Shown: positions 49,442 to 58,774 of the stretch, piece by piece
Layout of the letters: every line of letters begins with the position of its first letter
Numbering within the stretch: the first letter of the stretch is position 1
Origin: Maricaulaceae bacterium EIL42A08
Lineage (GTDB): Bacteria > Pseudomonadota > Alphaproteobacteria > Caulobacterales > Maricaulaceae
DNA: 64,000 nucleotides
Direction of reading: 5' to 3'
Assembly (NCBI GenBank): GCA_024178355.1
Contig: JAMZNZ010000005.1
Coordinates: 1-64,000, forward strand
Position numbers and translations under genes: made by a program
Notes under the pieces: generated by a model
The model's input: the letters and a program-made list of their open reading frames with translations, nothing else
Database searches by the model: none
What the model was told of the DNA's origin: nothing

Positions 49442-51273
49442 AGCAGCTGCGCCGTCTCCTTCGGCAGGTCAAAGTTATAACGACCCGCCAGCAGACACCG
49501 CCCGCGCCTGATGAAGCGGCACCGGCGCGCGCAACCCGGCGCATCCATCTGTCAGCGCAGGGGGCTGGAGCTCAGGATCGCCAGCGTCGTCGGCTCCGCG
49601 TTATCGGGCTGGTCTTTGCCTTTGGTTTTCTGATCACGGCGGGCCGCGCTGTGGAAGTCGCCCTGGTTGGTCATGCGCCTGAAGAGGCCCGAGTGGTCAG
49701 TGTGCCGGAGGTTCGTCGCGCCATGCTGGTGGATCGCGACGGTGAAATCCTGGCTGCGACCATGGATTTTCACACCGTCTTTGCCGACCCCTACTATGTC
49801 TGGGACCCGGTGGAGGTGGCTGACCAGCTAATCACCGTGCTGCCCGATTTGAACCGCGAGCGTCTGCTGCGTCGCCTTCAGTCTGATACCCGATACGCCC
49901 CGATTGCCGAGGGCGTGTCGCCGCGCACCCGCCAGGCCTTGCACATGCTGGGCCTGCCGGGGGTCTTCTTCAGGTCAGAGCCGGGGCGCGTCTATCCCAA
50001 ACAGACCGCAGCCGCCCATGTGATCGGCTATGTGGGCGATGACAATCAGGGTCTGGCTGGCGCTGAGCTTGCCTTTGAGGCTGAGCTCGCTGAAGGCGCA
50101 GCGCCGGTTGCGCTGTCCATCGACCTCACTGCCCAGCATCGGGTCGAAAGCATTCTGCGTCGCCGCATGGCGGAGTTCCAGGCCGCCGGAGCCGCCGCTG
50201 TCCTGATGCGGGTGGGCACCGGTGAGATCATCGCCATGGCGTCCCTGCCTGATTACGATCCGAACCTCTGGCGCGATGCGCGCCGCCTGCGGTCTGATGC
50301 CCAGCATCCCCATTTCAATCTGGCGAGCTCCGGCGCGCCGGAGCTTGGCTCGGTGTTCAAGCCGCTGGCGTTGGCCGCAGGTCTGGAAGCCGATCTTGTC
50401 TCGCTGGATGATGTGTTTGATGCCTCGCGCCCTGTGCGCATTGGCGGTCACACCATCAACGATTATCGCGGTGAGAACCGGCCTCTGACGGCGCGCGAAG
50501 TCATTCTCTACTCGTCGAATATCGGTTCGGCGCGGATGAGTGATGTGATCACCACCGATGTGCTGACCGATTTTTATCGCTCGCTGCGCCTGTTTGAGGC
50601 CGCTCCTATCGAGCTTCCAGAGTCGGCACCGCCGCAGCTGCCTGATCGCTGGGGTCGCATCCAGACCATGACCGCGTCCTATGGCCATGGCTTCGGGGTT
50701 AGCCCGCTGGCGCTGACGGCCGCTTATGGCGCGCTGGCCAATGGCGGGGTCTATGTGCCGCCCACCATTCGCCCCGTCGCGCCAGGTGAGCAGGTGGCCG
50801 GCGAGCCGGTCATGCGCCCTCATGTGGCGGCGCAAGTGCTTGGTGTGCTTCGCGAAAACGTGGTGCGCTCGCAAACCGGATCGGCTGATATTCCGGGTCT
50901 CGTCGTTGCGGGCAAAACGGGGACGGCGGAGAGCGCCTATAATGGCGGCTATTCCCAGGACGACCGGTTTAACACCTTTGTGGCGGTATTCCCGTTCGAT
51001 GACCCGCAATACGTGCTGACCGTCAGCCTTGATCGTCCGCGCCCGACCGCCGACACCCATGGCTACGCAACAGCAGGGTGGACCGCGATGCCAACGGCGG
51101 GTGAAATCATGGCCGACCTGGCCGGAGTGCTGAACCTGGAGCGCCGGGAGGTGGACCCCGAAGCGCGCCTGTCGACGGTGGCCGCCCTGTTTGCGCCGCG
51201 CGAGCGCGCGACTGCGACCGTGCCCGCCGAAGAGCCTGCGCCCCTGCCTGTCGAGGAAGGGGCTCAGCCATGA
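49438..51273 (+). CDS. ftsI: Peptidoglycan D,D-transpeptidase FtsI (PBP3)
   Basis: 611 aa. A membrane helix (about 53-72) follows an unusually long, basic cytosolic N-terminus of about 50 residues. The PBP dimer domain covers about 85-215. The transpeptidase has S305-x-x-K308 (GSVFK), S359-S-N361 and K493-T-G. It crosslinks septal peptidoglycan with FtsW. The GTG start overlaps ftsL (GTGA), as expected for translational coupling. Confidence 0.96.
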   Translation: MKQLRRLLRQVKVITTRQQTPPAPDEAAPARATRRIHLSAQGAGAQDRQRRRLRVIGLVFAFGFLITAGRAVEVALVGHAPEEARVVSVPEVRRAMLVDRDGEILAATMDFHTVFADPYYVWDPVEVADQLITVLPDLNRERLLRRLQSDTRYAPIAEGVSPRTRQALHMLGLPGVFFRSEPGRVYPKQTAAAHVIGYVGDDNQGLAGAELAFEAELAEGAAPVALSIDLTAQHRVESILRRRMAEFQAAGAAAVLMRVGTGEIIAMASLPDYDPNLWRDARRLRSDAQHPHFNLASSGAPELGSVFKPLALAAGLEADLVSLDDVFDASRPVRIGGHTINDYRGENRPLTAREVILYSSNIGSARMSDVITTDVLTDFYRSLRLFEAAPIELPESAPPQLPDRWGRIQTMTASYGHGFGVSPLALTAAYGALANGGVYVPPTIRPVAPGEQVAGEPVMRPHVAAQVLGVLRENVVRSQTGSADIPGLVVAGKTGTAESAYNGGYSQDDRFNTFVAVFPFDDPQYVLTVSLDRPRPTADTHGYATAGWTAMPTAGEIMADLAGVLNLERREVDPEARLSTVAALFAPRERATATVPAEEPAPLPVEEGAQP

Positions 51274-52718
51274 CGAAATCGCTTGCCGATCTTTTGCCGC
51301 AAGGGGTGGCCGTGCCGGATGGTGCCGCCAACCTGTCTGTGTCTGGTCTTGCCCTTGATAGCCGTAAGGTCGCTCCCGGCGATGTGTTTGCTGCGCTGCC
51401 CGGGGTTCACACTGACGGGCGCAAATTCATTCCCATGGCGGTTGAAAAAGGCGCGGTCGCGATCATCGCACCCACCGGCACTGAAGCGCCGGTTCCGGTG
51501 ATCGAAAGCGATGATCCGTCGGGCGTTCTGGCGGCGATGGCGGCGCGTTTCTACCCGCGCCAGCCCGCAACGATTGCCGCGGTCACCGGTACCAATGGCA
51601 AAAGCTCCACCGTTGAGTTTTTGCGCCAAATCTGGGCGACGGCGGGACTTGAAGCAGCCTGCCTTGGAACGCTGGGTGTCACGCGCGCCAGTGGTCGAAC
51701 CGATGTGGGCTACACGACGCCGGACGCGATCGCGCTGCACCGCTCGCTGGATGCGCTGGCCGGTGAGGGCGTGACGCATCTGGCCATGGAGGCCAGCAGC
51801 CACGGGCTGAAGCAAAAGCGCATGGACGGGGCGAAGGTGACGGCGGCGGCCTTTACCAACCTCACCCAGGATCACCTCGATTATCATCCTGACTTTGCTG
51901 ATTATTTCGGCTCCAAGATGCGGCTGTTTTCCAGTCTCGCGGCTGAGGGTGCACCCGCGGTCATCCATATGGATTCAGACTGGAGCGACAAGGTGGCCGA
52001 TGCCTGCCGTGCGGCGGGACTGGACGTCATCTCGGTGGGCTGGCGCGGGCGCGACCTGACGGTCACTGAAATCACACCCCACCCGGCAAGCCAGCATTTG
52101 CGCTTTACCTGGAAGGGCAGGGAGCATGCGATCTCGCTGCCCCTGATCGGTGAGTTTCAAAGCGCCAATGCCGTGGTCGCCGCCGGGCTGGCCATTACCA
52201 CCGGGGTTGAGCCGGAGGCCGCTTTTGCTGGGCTGGAAAAGTTGACCGGTGTGGCCGGCCGCCTTCAGGCGGTGGGACAGACGAAGGATGGCGCGCCGAT
52301 CCTTCTCGATTACGCCCACACGCCTGATGGTCTGGACAAGCTCTTGCGGGCTGCGCGTCCGCACACCCAGGGGCGCATCATCGTTGTGTTCGGTGCGGGC
52401 GGGGATCGCGATCCCACAAAGCGGGCGAAGATGGGCGCGGTTGCCGCAAAGCTCGCTGACACTGTCATCGTCACCGACGACAACCCGCGCTCAGAAGACC
52501 CGGCTCTGATCCGCAAGGCGGTGCTGGAGGGCGTGCCGGGGGCCGCCGAAATTGGTGATCGTGAGGCTGCCATCCGCGCCGGGATTGGCGAGCTTGAGGC
52601 AGGCGACGTGCTGCTAATTGCCGGGAAGGGCCATGAAACCGGCCAGATTGTCGGCGATCGGGTGATCCCCTTTGACGAGGCCGAGATTGTGACGCGCATC
52701 CTGAAGGAGGGCGCATGA
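51270..52718 (+). CDS. murE: UDP-MurNAc-L-Ala-D-Glu:meso-diaminopimelate ligase MurE
   Basis: 482 aa. The Mur-ligase P-loop GTNGKSS is at 107-113. The DNPR motif at 404-407 identifies the meso-diaminopimelate-adding type, so this organism has DAP peptidoglycan. ATMEASSHGL-type and HTPDGLDKLL blocks are present. Its ATG overlaps ftsI and its stop overlaps murF, both by 4 bases. Confidence 0.96.
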   Translation: MTKSLADLLPQGVAVPDGAANLSVSGLALDSRKVAPGDVFAALPGVHTDGRKFIPMAVEKGAVAIIAPTGTEAPVPVIESDDPSGVLAAMAARFYPRQPATIAAVTGTNGKSSTVEFLRQIWATAGLEAACLGTLGVTRASGRTDVGYTTPDAIALHRSLDALAGEGVTHLAMEASSHGLKQKRMDGAKVTAAAFTNLTQDHLDYHPDFADYFGSKMRLFSSLAAEGAPAVIHMDSDWSDKVADACRAAGLDVISVGWRGRDLTVTEITPHPASQHLRFTWKGREHAISLPLIGEFQSANAVVAAGLAITTGVEPEAAFAGLEKLTGVAGRLQAVGQTKDGAPILLDYAHTPDGLDKLLRAARPHTQGRIIVVFGAGGDRDPTKRAKMGAVAAKLADTVIVTDDNPRSEDPALIRKAVLEGVPGAAEIGDREAAIRAGIGELEAGDVLLIAGKGHETGQIVGDRVIPFDEAEIVTRILKEGA

Positions 52719-54127
52719 GCAGCGCACCGCTCTGGACTGCCGCTGAGGCTGCGCGCGCCACGCAGGGTCAGCTGACCGACGGCGGCTGGACCGCGGCCGG
52801 CGTGTCCATCGACACCCGCACCATCCAGCCTGGCGATCTGTTCGTGGCGCTGACCGACCAGCGTGACGGCCATGACTTTGCGCAGGCTGCGCTGGATGCC
52901 GGTGCCGCGGCGGTGCTGGTGTCAAAACCGGAAGCCGCAAGCGGCCCCCGGCTTGTGGTGCGTGATGTCCTGAGCGCGCTGCGTGATCTGGGCGCTGCGG
53001 CGCGCGAGCGGTCTGATGCAGTGCGCGTAGGCGTTACCGGCTCGGTGGGTAAGACCAGCGTGAAAGAGGCTCTCGCGGCGGTGTTTCGCGCTGCAGGTCG
53101 CGCGCACTGGAGCGAGAAAAGCTATAACAATCATTGGGGTGTGCCGCTGACCCTGTCTCGCATGCCGCGCGAGACCGAGCGTGGTGTGTTTGAAATGGGA
53201 ATGAACCATGCCGGTGAGATCGCAGATCTGGTTTCCATGGTCCGCCCCCATGTGGCGCTGATCACCAAGATCGCGCCCGCCCATCTTGAGAATCTGGGCT
53301 CCATGGAAGCCATCGCCGACGCGAAGGCCGAGATCTTCACCGCGCTTGCCGATGATGGCGTGGCGATCATTCCGGCTGACGACGAGTTCGCACCGCGCCT
53401 GTCTGAGGCTGTGCGTCGGTCGAAGGCAGGCTTCCTGATCGACTTTGGCCACGCGCCGACCGCTGCGGTCCGCGTGCTGCGCTATGAAGACGGCGCTGAG
53501 GGCGGTGTGGGGCAGATGGACGTCATGGGCCGTTTGCTGGACTTCCGACTTAAGCTCACCGGCGCTCACCAGGCGGTCAATGCAGCAGGCGTGGTCGCCG
53601 CGGCGCTGGCAGCTGGCGTGGAGCCGGAGCTTGCCATTGACGCGCTGTCCCAGCTGGAACCGGCAGCAGGGCGTGGTTCGGTGTTCACCCGTGATCTGGG
53701 CGATGGCCGCAGCGTCACTGTCATCGACGACAGCTATAATGCCAACCCCGCCAGCATGCGCGCGGCGTTCTCTGCGCTGGCAGCTCGACAGCCGGGTAAG
53801 GGTGGCCGCCGCGTTGCGATCATTGGTGAGATGCTGGAGCTGGGGCCGCAATCTGAGGCCATGCATGCCGATCTTGCCCAACCGCTAACTGATGCTGGCG
53901 CTGAGCTGGTCTTTGGCGTGGGTGCCAATGCGCGCGCGCTGTTAGAGGCGCTTCCTGATCATGTTGAACGCCAGGGCTTTGCCAGTGCTGCAGACGCTGC
54001 TGACACAATACAGCGCCAGCTTGTCGATGGAGACCTTGTGTTAATCAAAGGGTCCAATGCTTCGAAGGTTCACACTCTTGCCGCATCGCTTCGGCAGGGT
54101 CGCCACGCTGCGACAACAAAGGCCTGA
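52715..54127 (+). CDS. murF: UDP-MurNAc-tripeptide:D-Ala-D-Ala ligase MurF
   Basis: 470 aa. The ATP loop GVTGSVGKTS lies at 106-115, NNHWGVPLTL and FEMGMNHAGEI are the next conserved blocks, and the C-terminal DDSYNANPASMRAAF is the MurF signature. It adds D-Ala-D-Ala to complete the UDP-MurNAc-pentapeptide. It starts within the murE stop (ATGA) and ends 6 bases before mraY. Confidence 0.95.
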   Translation: MSSAPLWTAAEAARATQGQLTDGGWTAAGVSIDTRTIQPGDLFVALTDQRDGHDFAQAALDAGAAAVLVSKPEAASGPRLVVRDVLSALRDLGAAARERSDAVRVGVTGSVGKTSVKEALAAVFRAAGRAHWSEKSYNNHWGVPLTLSRMPRETERGVFEMGMNHAGEIADLVSMVRPHVALITKIAPAHLENLGSMEAIADAKAEIFTALADDGVAIIPADDEFAPRLSEAVRRSKAGFLIDFGHAPTAAVRVLRYEDGAEGGVGQMDVMGRLLDFRLKLTGAHQAVNAAGVVAAALAAGVEPELAIDALSQLEPAAGRGSVFTRDLGDGRSVTVIDDSYNANPASMRAAFSALAARQPGKGGRRVAIIGEMLELGPQSEAMHADLAQPLTDAGAELVFGVGANARALLEALPDHVERQGFASAADAADTIQRQLVDGDLVLIKGSNASKVHTLAASLRQGRHAATTKA

Positions 54128-54133
54128 TCATCG

Positions 54134-55234
54134 ATGTTTTACGAATTCCTCGCCCCTTTCTCTGAGCAGTTCCAGCTGTTCAATGTTTTCAACTACCTGA
54201 CCTTCCGTACCGGCGGCGCGCTGATGACGGCATTCATCATTGCGCTGATCATTGGCGAGCCCTTTATCAAATGGCTCAAATCCAAGGGCAGCCAGCCGAT
54301 CCGCGATGATGGTCCTGAAAGTCATGTGGTGACCAAGGCCGGAACCCCGACCATGGGCGGTTTCATCATCCTGGCGGCGGTTGTGGCGTCGGTGATCGTG
54401 TGGGGTGATCTGGGCAATCAGTATCTGTGGGTCGTGATGTTCGTCACGGCCGGTTTTGGCGGCATCGGCTTCATCGATGACTGGCGCAAGGTTACCGAAA
54501 AGTCCCACAAGGGCCTGTCTGGCAAGGGCAAGCTGGTGCTTCAGTTTGCTGTCGCGCTGATTGCGGTGGTGTGGATGGTCCAGCTTCTGTCCAATGCGCC
54601 CGATGCGCCGGACGGCTTTGCGACTTCAGTCGCGGTACCCTTCTTTAAAGACCTCTTCATCCCGCTCAGCTTTGGCTTCTTCCTGTTTGGGATGGTGGTG
54701 ATTGTGGGCGCGTCCAACGCGGTCAATCTCACCGATGGGCTCGATGGCCTCGCCATTGTGCCGGTGATGATCGCGTCAGGTGCCTTCGGTCTGATCGCCT
54801 ACTTTGTCGGTAATGCGGTGTATTCAGACTATCTGTTCTTGAACTTCACGCCGGGCACCGGTGAACTGGCCGTCATCTGTGGGGCGATCATCGGGGCTGG
54901 CCTTGGCTTTTTGTGGTTCAACGCGCCGCCCGCCATGGTCTTCATGGGCGATACCGGTTCGCTCAGCCTCGGCGGTGCAATCGGCGCAATTGCCGTGGCG
55001 GTCAAGCACGAGATCGTTCTGGTCATCATCGGCGGCCTGTTCGTACTTGAGGCCCTGTCGGTCATGATCCAGGTGGCGAGCTTCAAACTCACGGGCAAGC
55101 GCGTCTTCGCGATGGCTCCCATCCACCACCATTTTGAAAAGCAAGGCTGGGCTGAACCCACCATCGTGATCCGCTTCTGGATCATTGCCTTTGTGCTCGC
55201 CCTCATCGGCCTGTCGACGCTGAAATTGCGCTAG
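54134..55234 (+). CDS. mraY: Phospho-MurNAc-pentapeptide translocase MraY
   Basis: A 366-aa inner-membrane enzyme with about ten helices, which transfers phospho-MurNAc-pentapeptide to undecaprenyl phosphate to make lipid I. The catalytic aspartate motifs FIDDWRKV (with an Asp pair), [10 protein letters not shown] and [12 protein letters not shown] are present, as is the His-rich APIHHHFE loop. Length and motif order are typical. Confidence 0.96.
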   Translation: MFYEFLAPFSEQFQLFNVFNYLTFRTGGALMTAFIIALIIGEPFIKWLKSKGSQPIRDDGPESHVVTKAGTPTMGGFIILAAVVASVIVWGDLGNQYLWVVMFVTAGFGGIGFIDDWRKVTEKSHKGLSGKGKLVLQFAVALIAVVWMVQLLSNAPDAPDGFATSVAVPFFKDLFIPLSFGFFLFGMVVIVGASNAVNLTDGLDGLAIVPVMIASGAFGLIAYFVGNAVYSDYLFLNFTPGTGELAVICGAIIGAGLGFLWFNAPPAMVFMGDTGSLSLGGAIGAIAVAVKHEIVLVIIGGLFVLEALSVMIQVASFKLTGKRVFAMAPIHHHFEKQGWAEPTIVIRFWIIAFVLALIGLSTLKLR

Positions 55235-55242
55235 GAGCTGCC

Positions 55243-56541
55243 ATGGTCCCGGTCCGCGCCCATGCCGGACAACGTGTTTGCGTCCTTCGCCTGACCGAGG
55301 CTGGCTTCGGCGCAGCGCAGGCGCTCGCCAGCGGGGGCGCAAGCGTGACCGTATGGGACGAGGATGAGGCGCGCTGTGACGCAGCAAGCGCGCTCGGCCT
55401 CAAGGTTGAGGATCCGTCGACCCGCGACTGGTCAGACCTGGCGGCTTTGGTGGTTGGCGATAAGGCCATGCTGGACGAGGACGTCTCGATCCGCGCCGTG
55501 GACATGGCCCATGCGCTCGACATTCCGGTTATCGATGCCACCAGCCTGATCGCCAGAGCGCTTGTGAGCGAATACGACACCACTGTTTGCGTTGTCGCGG
55601 GCACGCAGGCGGATGCCGTCGCGCGTATTGGTTCGGCGCTGCTGGACGCCATTGGTGCGGACGTCGTTGGTCCAGACTTGTCTGCGGCTCCGCGTCGCCC
55701 TGGGCCGGGCAGTGTTGTTCTGCTGACGCTTGAGGATGCGGACGTCGCGATCACGCCGGATCTGCTCGTGGTGACCTCCGGCGAGGCGCAGGTCGAGTGC
55801 CAGCGTATTATCGCGGAAATGACGGGGCCTGTGGTTCTGAACGCCGATGACCCGGCCGCTGCGCGCCTTGCGACCCGGGCCCCCTTGCGCTCCATCCTCG
55901 CATCAGGGCGCCAGTCGCTGGGCGGCGGCGTGTTTGTATGTGCCGGTGCAGTCTTTGACGGCATTGACGGACCGCCCAGTCGGTTGACCCCCGTGCCTGC
56001 TGGACAGGGCGTGGCGGTGACACCGCCCGGATTGCTGGCCATGGCCCATGGCCTGGTGCGCGCGTGCGAATATTCGCTGGATCGATCCTGCGAGGCGCTT
56101 GAAGTTTTCGAGGGCGTCGCTGGTTGGGGTAAAGCTGTCGCGCGCTTTGGTCCGGTGCAGCTGCTTGATTATTCGGATACAAAGGATTTGCGCTCTGTAC
56201 TTCTGGCGCTGCGAGCTCCCGGCCCAGTCATATGGGTCGCGGGCCCTGCGCTTGAAAAGGGAAGTGCCGCTCTGATCGAAGCGGCCGGGCGCACACCGAC
56301 CCGCATCTTCATGACCGGGGATCGCGCCAAAGCGGCCAAGGGATTGTCGCGCCTCTGCCCGACGCAGATCGTCACTGACACAGGCACACTGACGGCGCGC
56401 GCGCTGTTTGCCGCGCTGAAGGCGGGCCCCGACGCGCGTATTGTCATTGCGCCGGGTTGCGAGGGCGGGCCTAAACCGTCCGATCTTGCCGATGCCCTTG
56501 ATACGTTGATCCAGCAGGTCCGACAGGGAGAGGCCGCATGA
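55243..56541 (+). CDS. Degenerate MurD homologue in the murD position of the dcw cluster
   Basis: 432 aa, intact frame, AGGAG ribosome-binding site. Position (mraY-X-ftsW) and shape (N-terminal Rossmann half, central domain with VVLNADDP, C-terminal VIWVAGPALEKG and MTGDRAKA) identify it as a MurD relative. MurD ligates D-Glu to UDP-MurNAc-L-Ala. The hallmarks are lost: the N-terminal GLGxSG is RLTEAG (15-21), the ATP loop GTNGKST is GTQADAV (120-126), the HR before the C-terminal domain is GW, DSKATN is YSDTKD (310-315), and the C-terminal SPACASFD region is APGCEGGP. ATP-dependent ligation by this chain looks impossible. Real MurD activity must come from elsewhere, or this chain has a structural role. 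Confidence 0.78.
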   Translation: MVPVRAHAGQRVCVLRLTEAGFGAAQALASGGASVTVWDEDEARCDAASALGLKVEDPSTRDWSDLAALVVGDKAMLDEDVSIRAVDMAHALDIPVIDATSLIARALVSEYDTTVCVVAGTQADAVARIGSALLDAIGADVVGPDLSAAPRRPGPGSVVLLTLEDADVAITPDLLVVTSGEAQVECQRIIAEMTGPVVLNADDPAAARLATRAPLRSILASGRQSLGGGVFVCAGAVFDGIDGPPSRLTPVPAGQGVAVTPPGLLAMAHGLVRACEYSLDRSCEALEVFEGVAGWGKAVARFGPVQLLDYSDTKDLRSVLLALRAPGPVIWVAGPALEKGSAALIEAAGRTPTRIFMTGDRAKAAKGLSRLCPTQIVTDTGTLTARALFAALKAGPDARIVIAPGCEGGPKPSDLADALDTLIQQVRQGEAA

Positions 56542-57668
56542 CCCGGTCCAGTCGTCAGATATCGCTATGGAGCGGTCTTGATCGGTCCATCCTTGCGACC
56601 ATTCTCTTCTTGATGATGGTGGGCATTGTGCTGGCGTTTGCCGCGAGCCCTGCGGTGTCCAGTGCCGATGATCCCTGGTTTTTCCTGAAGCGGCAGGTCG
56701 CGTTTGCTACCGCTGGCCTTGCCGTGCTGGCAATAACATCTGCGCTGAACATTACCGGCGTGCGTCGCATGTCGGGGCTGGCGCTGTTGTTCAGCCTGAT
56801 CATGCTGGCGCTCGTCCTGCTGGTCGGGGCAGAGCTGAATGGCGCACAGCGCTGGATCCTGATTGGTGGCTTCTCACTTCAGCCCAGTGAAATCCTGAAA
56901 CCCGCCTTCGTCGTCTTTGTCGCCTGGCTGTTCAGTGAAGAAGACAAGGGCGCTCCGGTGCCCGGTCGTATTGCGGCTTTCATCATTTTCACGCTGGCGG
57001 CAGGGTTGCTGCTACTTCAGCCGGACTTTGGCCAGACGGTTCTGATCGCGCTGACCTTCGGGGCGATGATGTGGGCGGGCGGCCTGTCGTGGACCTACAC
57101 CGCCATTCTGGCTGGGCTCGGCGCAGCCGGTGCCACAGGCGCGTATTTCACACTGCCCCACGTGCGGGCGCGCATCGAAAGCTTCCTGTCCGATGGTGAT
57201 GCCGGGGGTGGTCGCACCCAGACCGACATCGCGATCGATGCGATTGCCAATGGCGGCTTCTGGGGGACCGGACCGGGCGAGGGACAGATCAAGCATATCC
57301 TGCCCATGGCCAATACCGACTATGTGTTCTCCGTCGCGGCGGAGGAGTTTGGCCTCATCGTGTCGCTGACGATAATCGGGCTTTATGGCCTGTTGTTTGC
57401 GCGCGCCTGGATGCTGGCGCTGCGTCTGGAGGACCCGTTCTCCCAGCTTGCGGCTTCAGGTCTGGCGCTGCTGTTTGGCCTGCAGGCGCTGGTCAATATC
57501 GCGGTGAATCTGGATATTGCGCCGCCCACCGGTATGACTTTGCCCTTCATCTCCTATGGCGGCTCGTCCATGCTGGCGCTGTGCTTCTCAGCCGGGCTTT
57601 TGCTGGCGCTGACCCGCAAGCGACCAGGGGCCTACGCCCCACCATCCAGCCGAAAGGCACTGGCATGA
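56538..57668 (+). CDS. ftsW: Lipid II polymerase FtsW (SEDS family)
   Basis: 376 aa, about ten membrane helices. SEDS signature elements: GGFSLQPSEILKPAFVVF, the long extracytoplasmic loop, GTGPGEGQIKHILPMANTDYVFSVAAEEFG and the terminal GMTLPFISYGGSSMLA. It polymerises septal glycan in complex with FtsI. The ATG overlaps the preceding murD-like gene by 4 bases. Confidence 0.95.
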   Translation: MTRSSRQISLWSGLDRSILATILFLMMVGIVLAFAASPAVSSADDPWFFLKRQVAFATAGLAVLAITSALNITGVRRMSGLALLFSLIMLALVLLVGAELNGAQRWILIGGFSLQPSEILKPAFVVFVAWLFSEEDKGAPVPGRIAAFIIFTLAAGLLLLQPDFGQTVLIALTFGAMMWAGGLSWTYTAILAGLGAAGATGAYFTLPHVRARIESFLSDGDAGGGRTQTDIAIDAIANGGFWGTGPGEGQIKHILPMANTDYVFSVAAEEFGLIVSLTIIGLYGLLFARAWMLALRLEDPFSQLAASGLALLFGLQALVNIAVNLDIAPPTGMTLPFISYGGSSMLALCFSAGLLLALTRKRPGAYAPPSSRKALA

Positions 57669-58765
57669 GTGAGGGTCCACAGAACAGGCGCGCCCTTTTT
57701 GCGGCTGGCGGAACGGGCGGGCATATCTTCCCGGCGCGCGCGGCGGCCGATGAACTGGCCAAGCGCGGCTGGGAGGTGAAGCTTGTCACCGATGTGCGCG
57801 GGCTCAAGCACGCGACGGACTTTCCCGGCGGTGAGCCTGTGGTCATTGATGCGGCGAGCCCGTTTCAGAAAACCCCCATCCGCGCGATGAAGGCACTTCT
57901 CAGCCTCGCCAAGGGCTACAGCACCACGCGCAAGCTGATGGATGCGTTCAAGCCGGCGGTGGTCGCCGGCTTTGGCGGTTATCCAGCCTTTCCAGCGCTG
58001 GCGGCCGCGCGCCTGACCGGTACGCCGCACATCATTCATGAGCAGAATGCGGTGCTGGGCAGGGTGAACCGGTTATTTGCAGGCTCTGCTGTGGCCGTGG
58101 CCTCCGGCTTTGACCGGCTCGACAAGTTAATACCTGACGCGCGCCATGAGGTGACGGGCAACCCCTTGCGTGAGGCTGTCCTGAAGTCGATCACCGACTA
58201 CACACCGCCGTCCCCTGACGGCGAAATCCACGTGCTTGTGATTGGGGGAAGTCTGGGCGCGCGCTTGTTGTCGCTGACCGTGCCTGAAGCACTGGCCCAC
58301 CTGCCGGGAAGCCTGCGCCAGCGCTTGCGTGTGGTGCAGCAGACCCGGGCAGAAACCCTGGAAGAGGCGAAGGCGATTTACGCCAGGGCCGGGATAGAGG
58401 CCGACCTGCAACCCTTCTACACCGACATGGGCAAGCTCTACGCTGAGGCGCATCTGGTGATCAGCCGGGCCGGTGCCAGCTCGGTCAGTGAGATTGCCGC
58501 CCACGGGCGCCCCGCCATCTTTGTGCCGCTTGGCATCGCCATGGACGACCATCAAAGCGCCAATGCGATGAGTCTGGTCGAAGCGGGGGCTGCTGAATCC
58601 ATTGCGGAATCTGACTTTGCCGCACAATCGCTGTCAGCTCGCCTTGAAACAGCCCTGTCAGATGGTGAAGCTCTGGCCCGTCGCGCTGCAGCGGCGCGCG
58701 CGGTTTCGCGTGCGGATGCCCATATGCGCCTCGCCGAGCTAATTATTGCCGCTGCAGGGACCTGA
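57665..58765 (+). CDS. murG: UDP-GlcNAc:lipid I N-acetylglucosaminyltransferase MurG
   Basis: 366 aa from the ATG at 57665, which overlaps the ftsW stop; the frame extends further upstream inside ftsW without reason. The donor-site AAGGTGGHIFPA near the start, HEQNAVLGRVNR, VIGGSLGARLL and the UDP-GlcNAc-binding ISRAGASSVSEIAAHGRPAI are all present. It converts lipid I to lipid II at the inner face of the membrane. Confidence 0.95.
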   Translation: MSEGPQNRRALFAAGGTGGHIFPARAAADELAKRGWEVKLVTDVRGLKHATDFPGGEPVVIDAASPFQKTPIRAMKALLSLAKGYSTTRKLMDAFKPAVVAGFGGYPAFPALAAARLTGTPHIIHEQNAVLGRVNRLFAGSAVAVASGFDRLDKLIPDARHEVTGNPLREAVLKSITDYTPPSPDGEIHVLVIGGSLGARLLSLTVPEALAHLPGSLRQRLRVVQQTRAETLEEAKAIYARAGIEADLQPFYTDMGKLYAEAHLVISRAGASSVSEIAAHGRPAIFVPLGIAMDDHQSANAMSLVEAGAAESIAESDFAAQSLSARLETALSDGEALARRAAAARAVSRADAHMRLAELIIAAAGT

Positions 58766-58774
58766 CCAGAACCA

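Noticed and set aside
49975-51060. A 361-codon open frame antisense to ftsI
   Set aside because: It is a high-GC shadow of the ftsI codons: it has no domain, is rich in His and Arg, and covers the transpeptidase motifs on the other strand.
52922-53881. 319-codon open frame antisense to murF
   Set aside because: Overlaps the intact MurF signature region and has no recognisable protein features.
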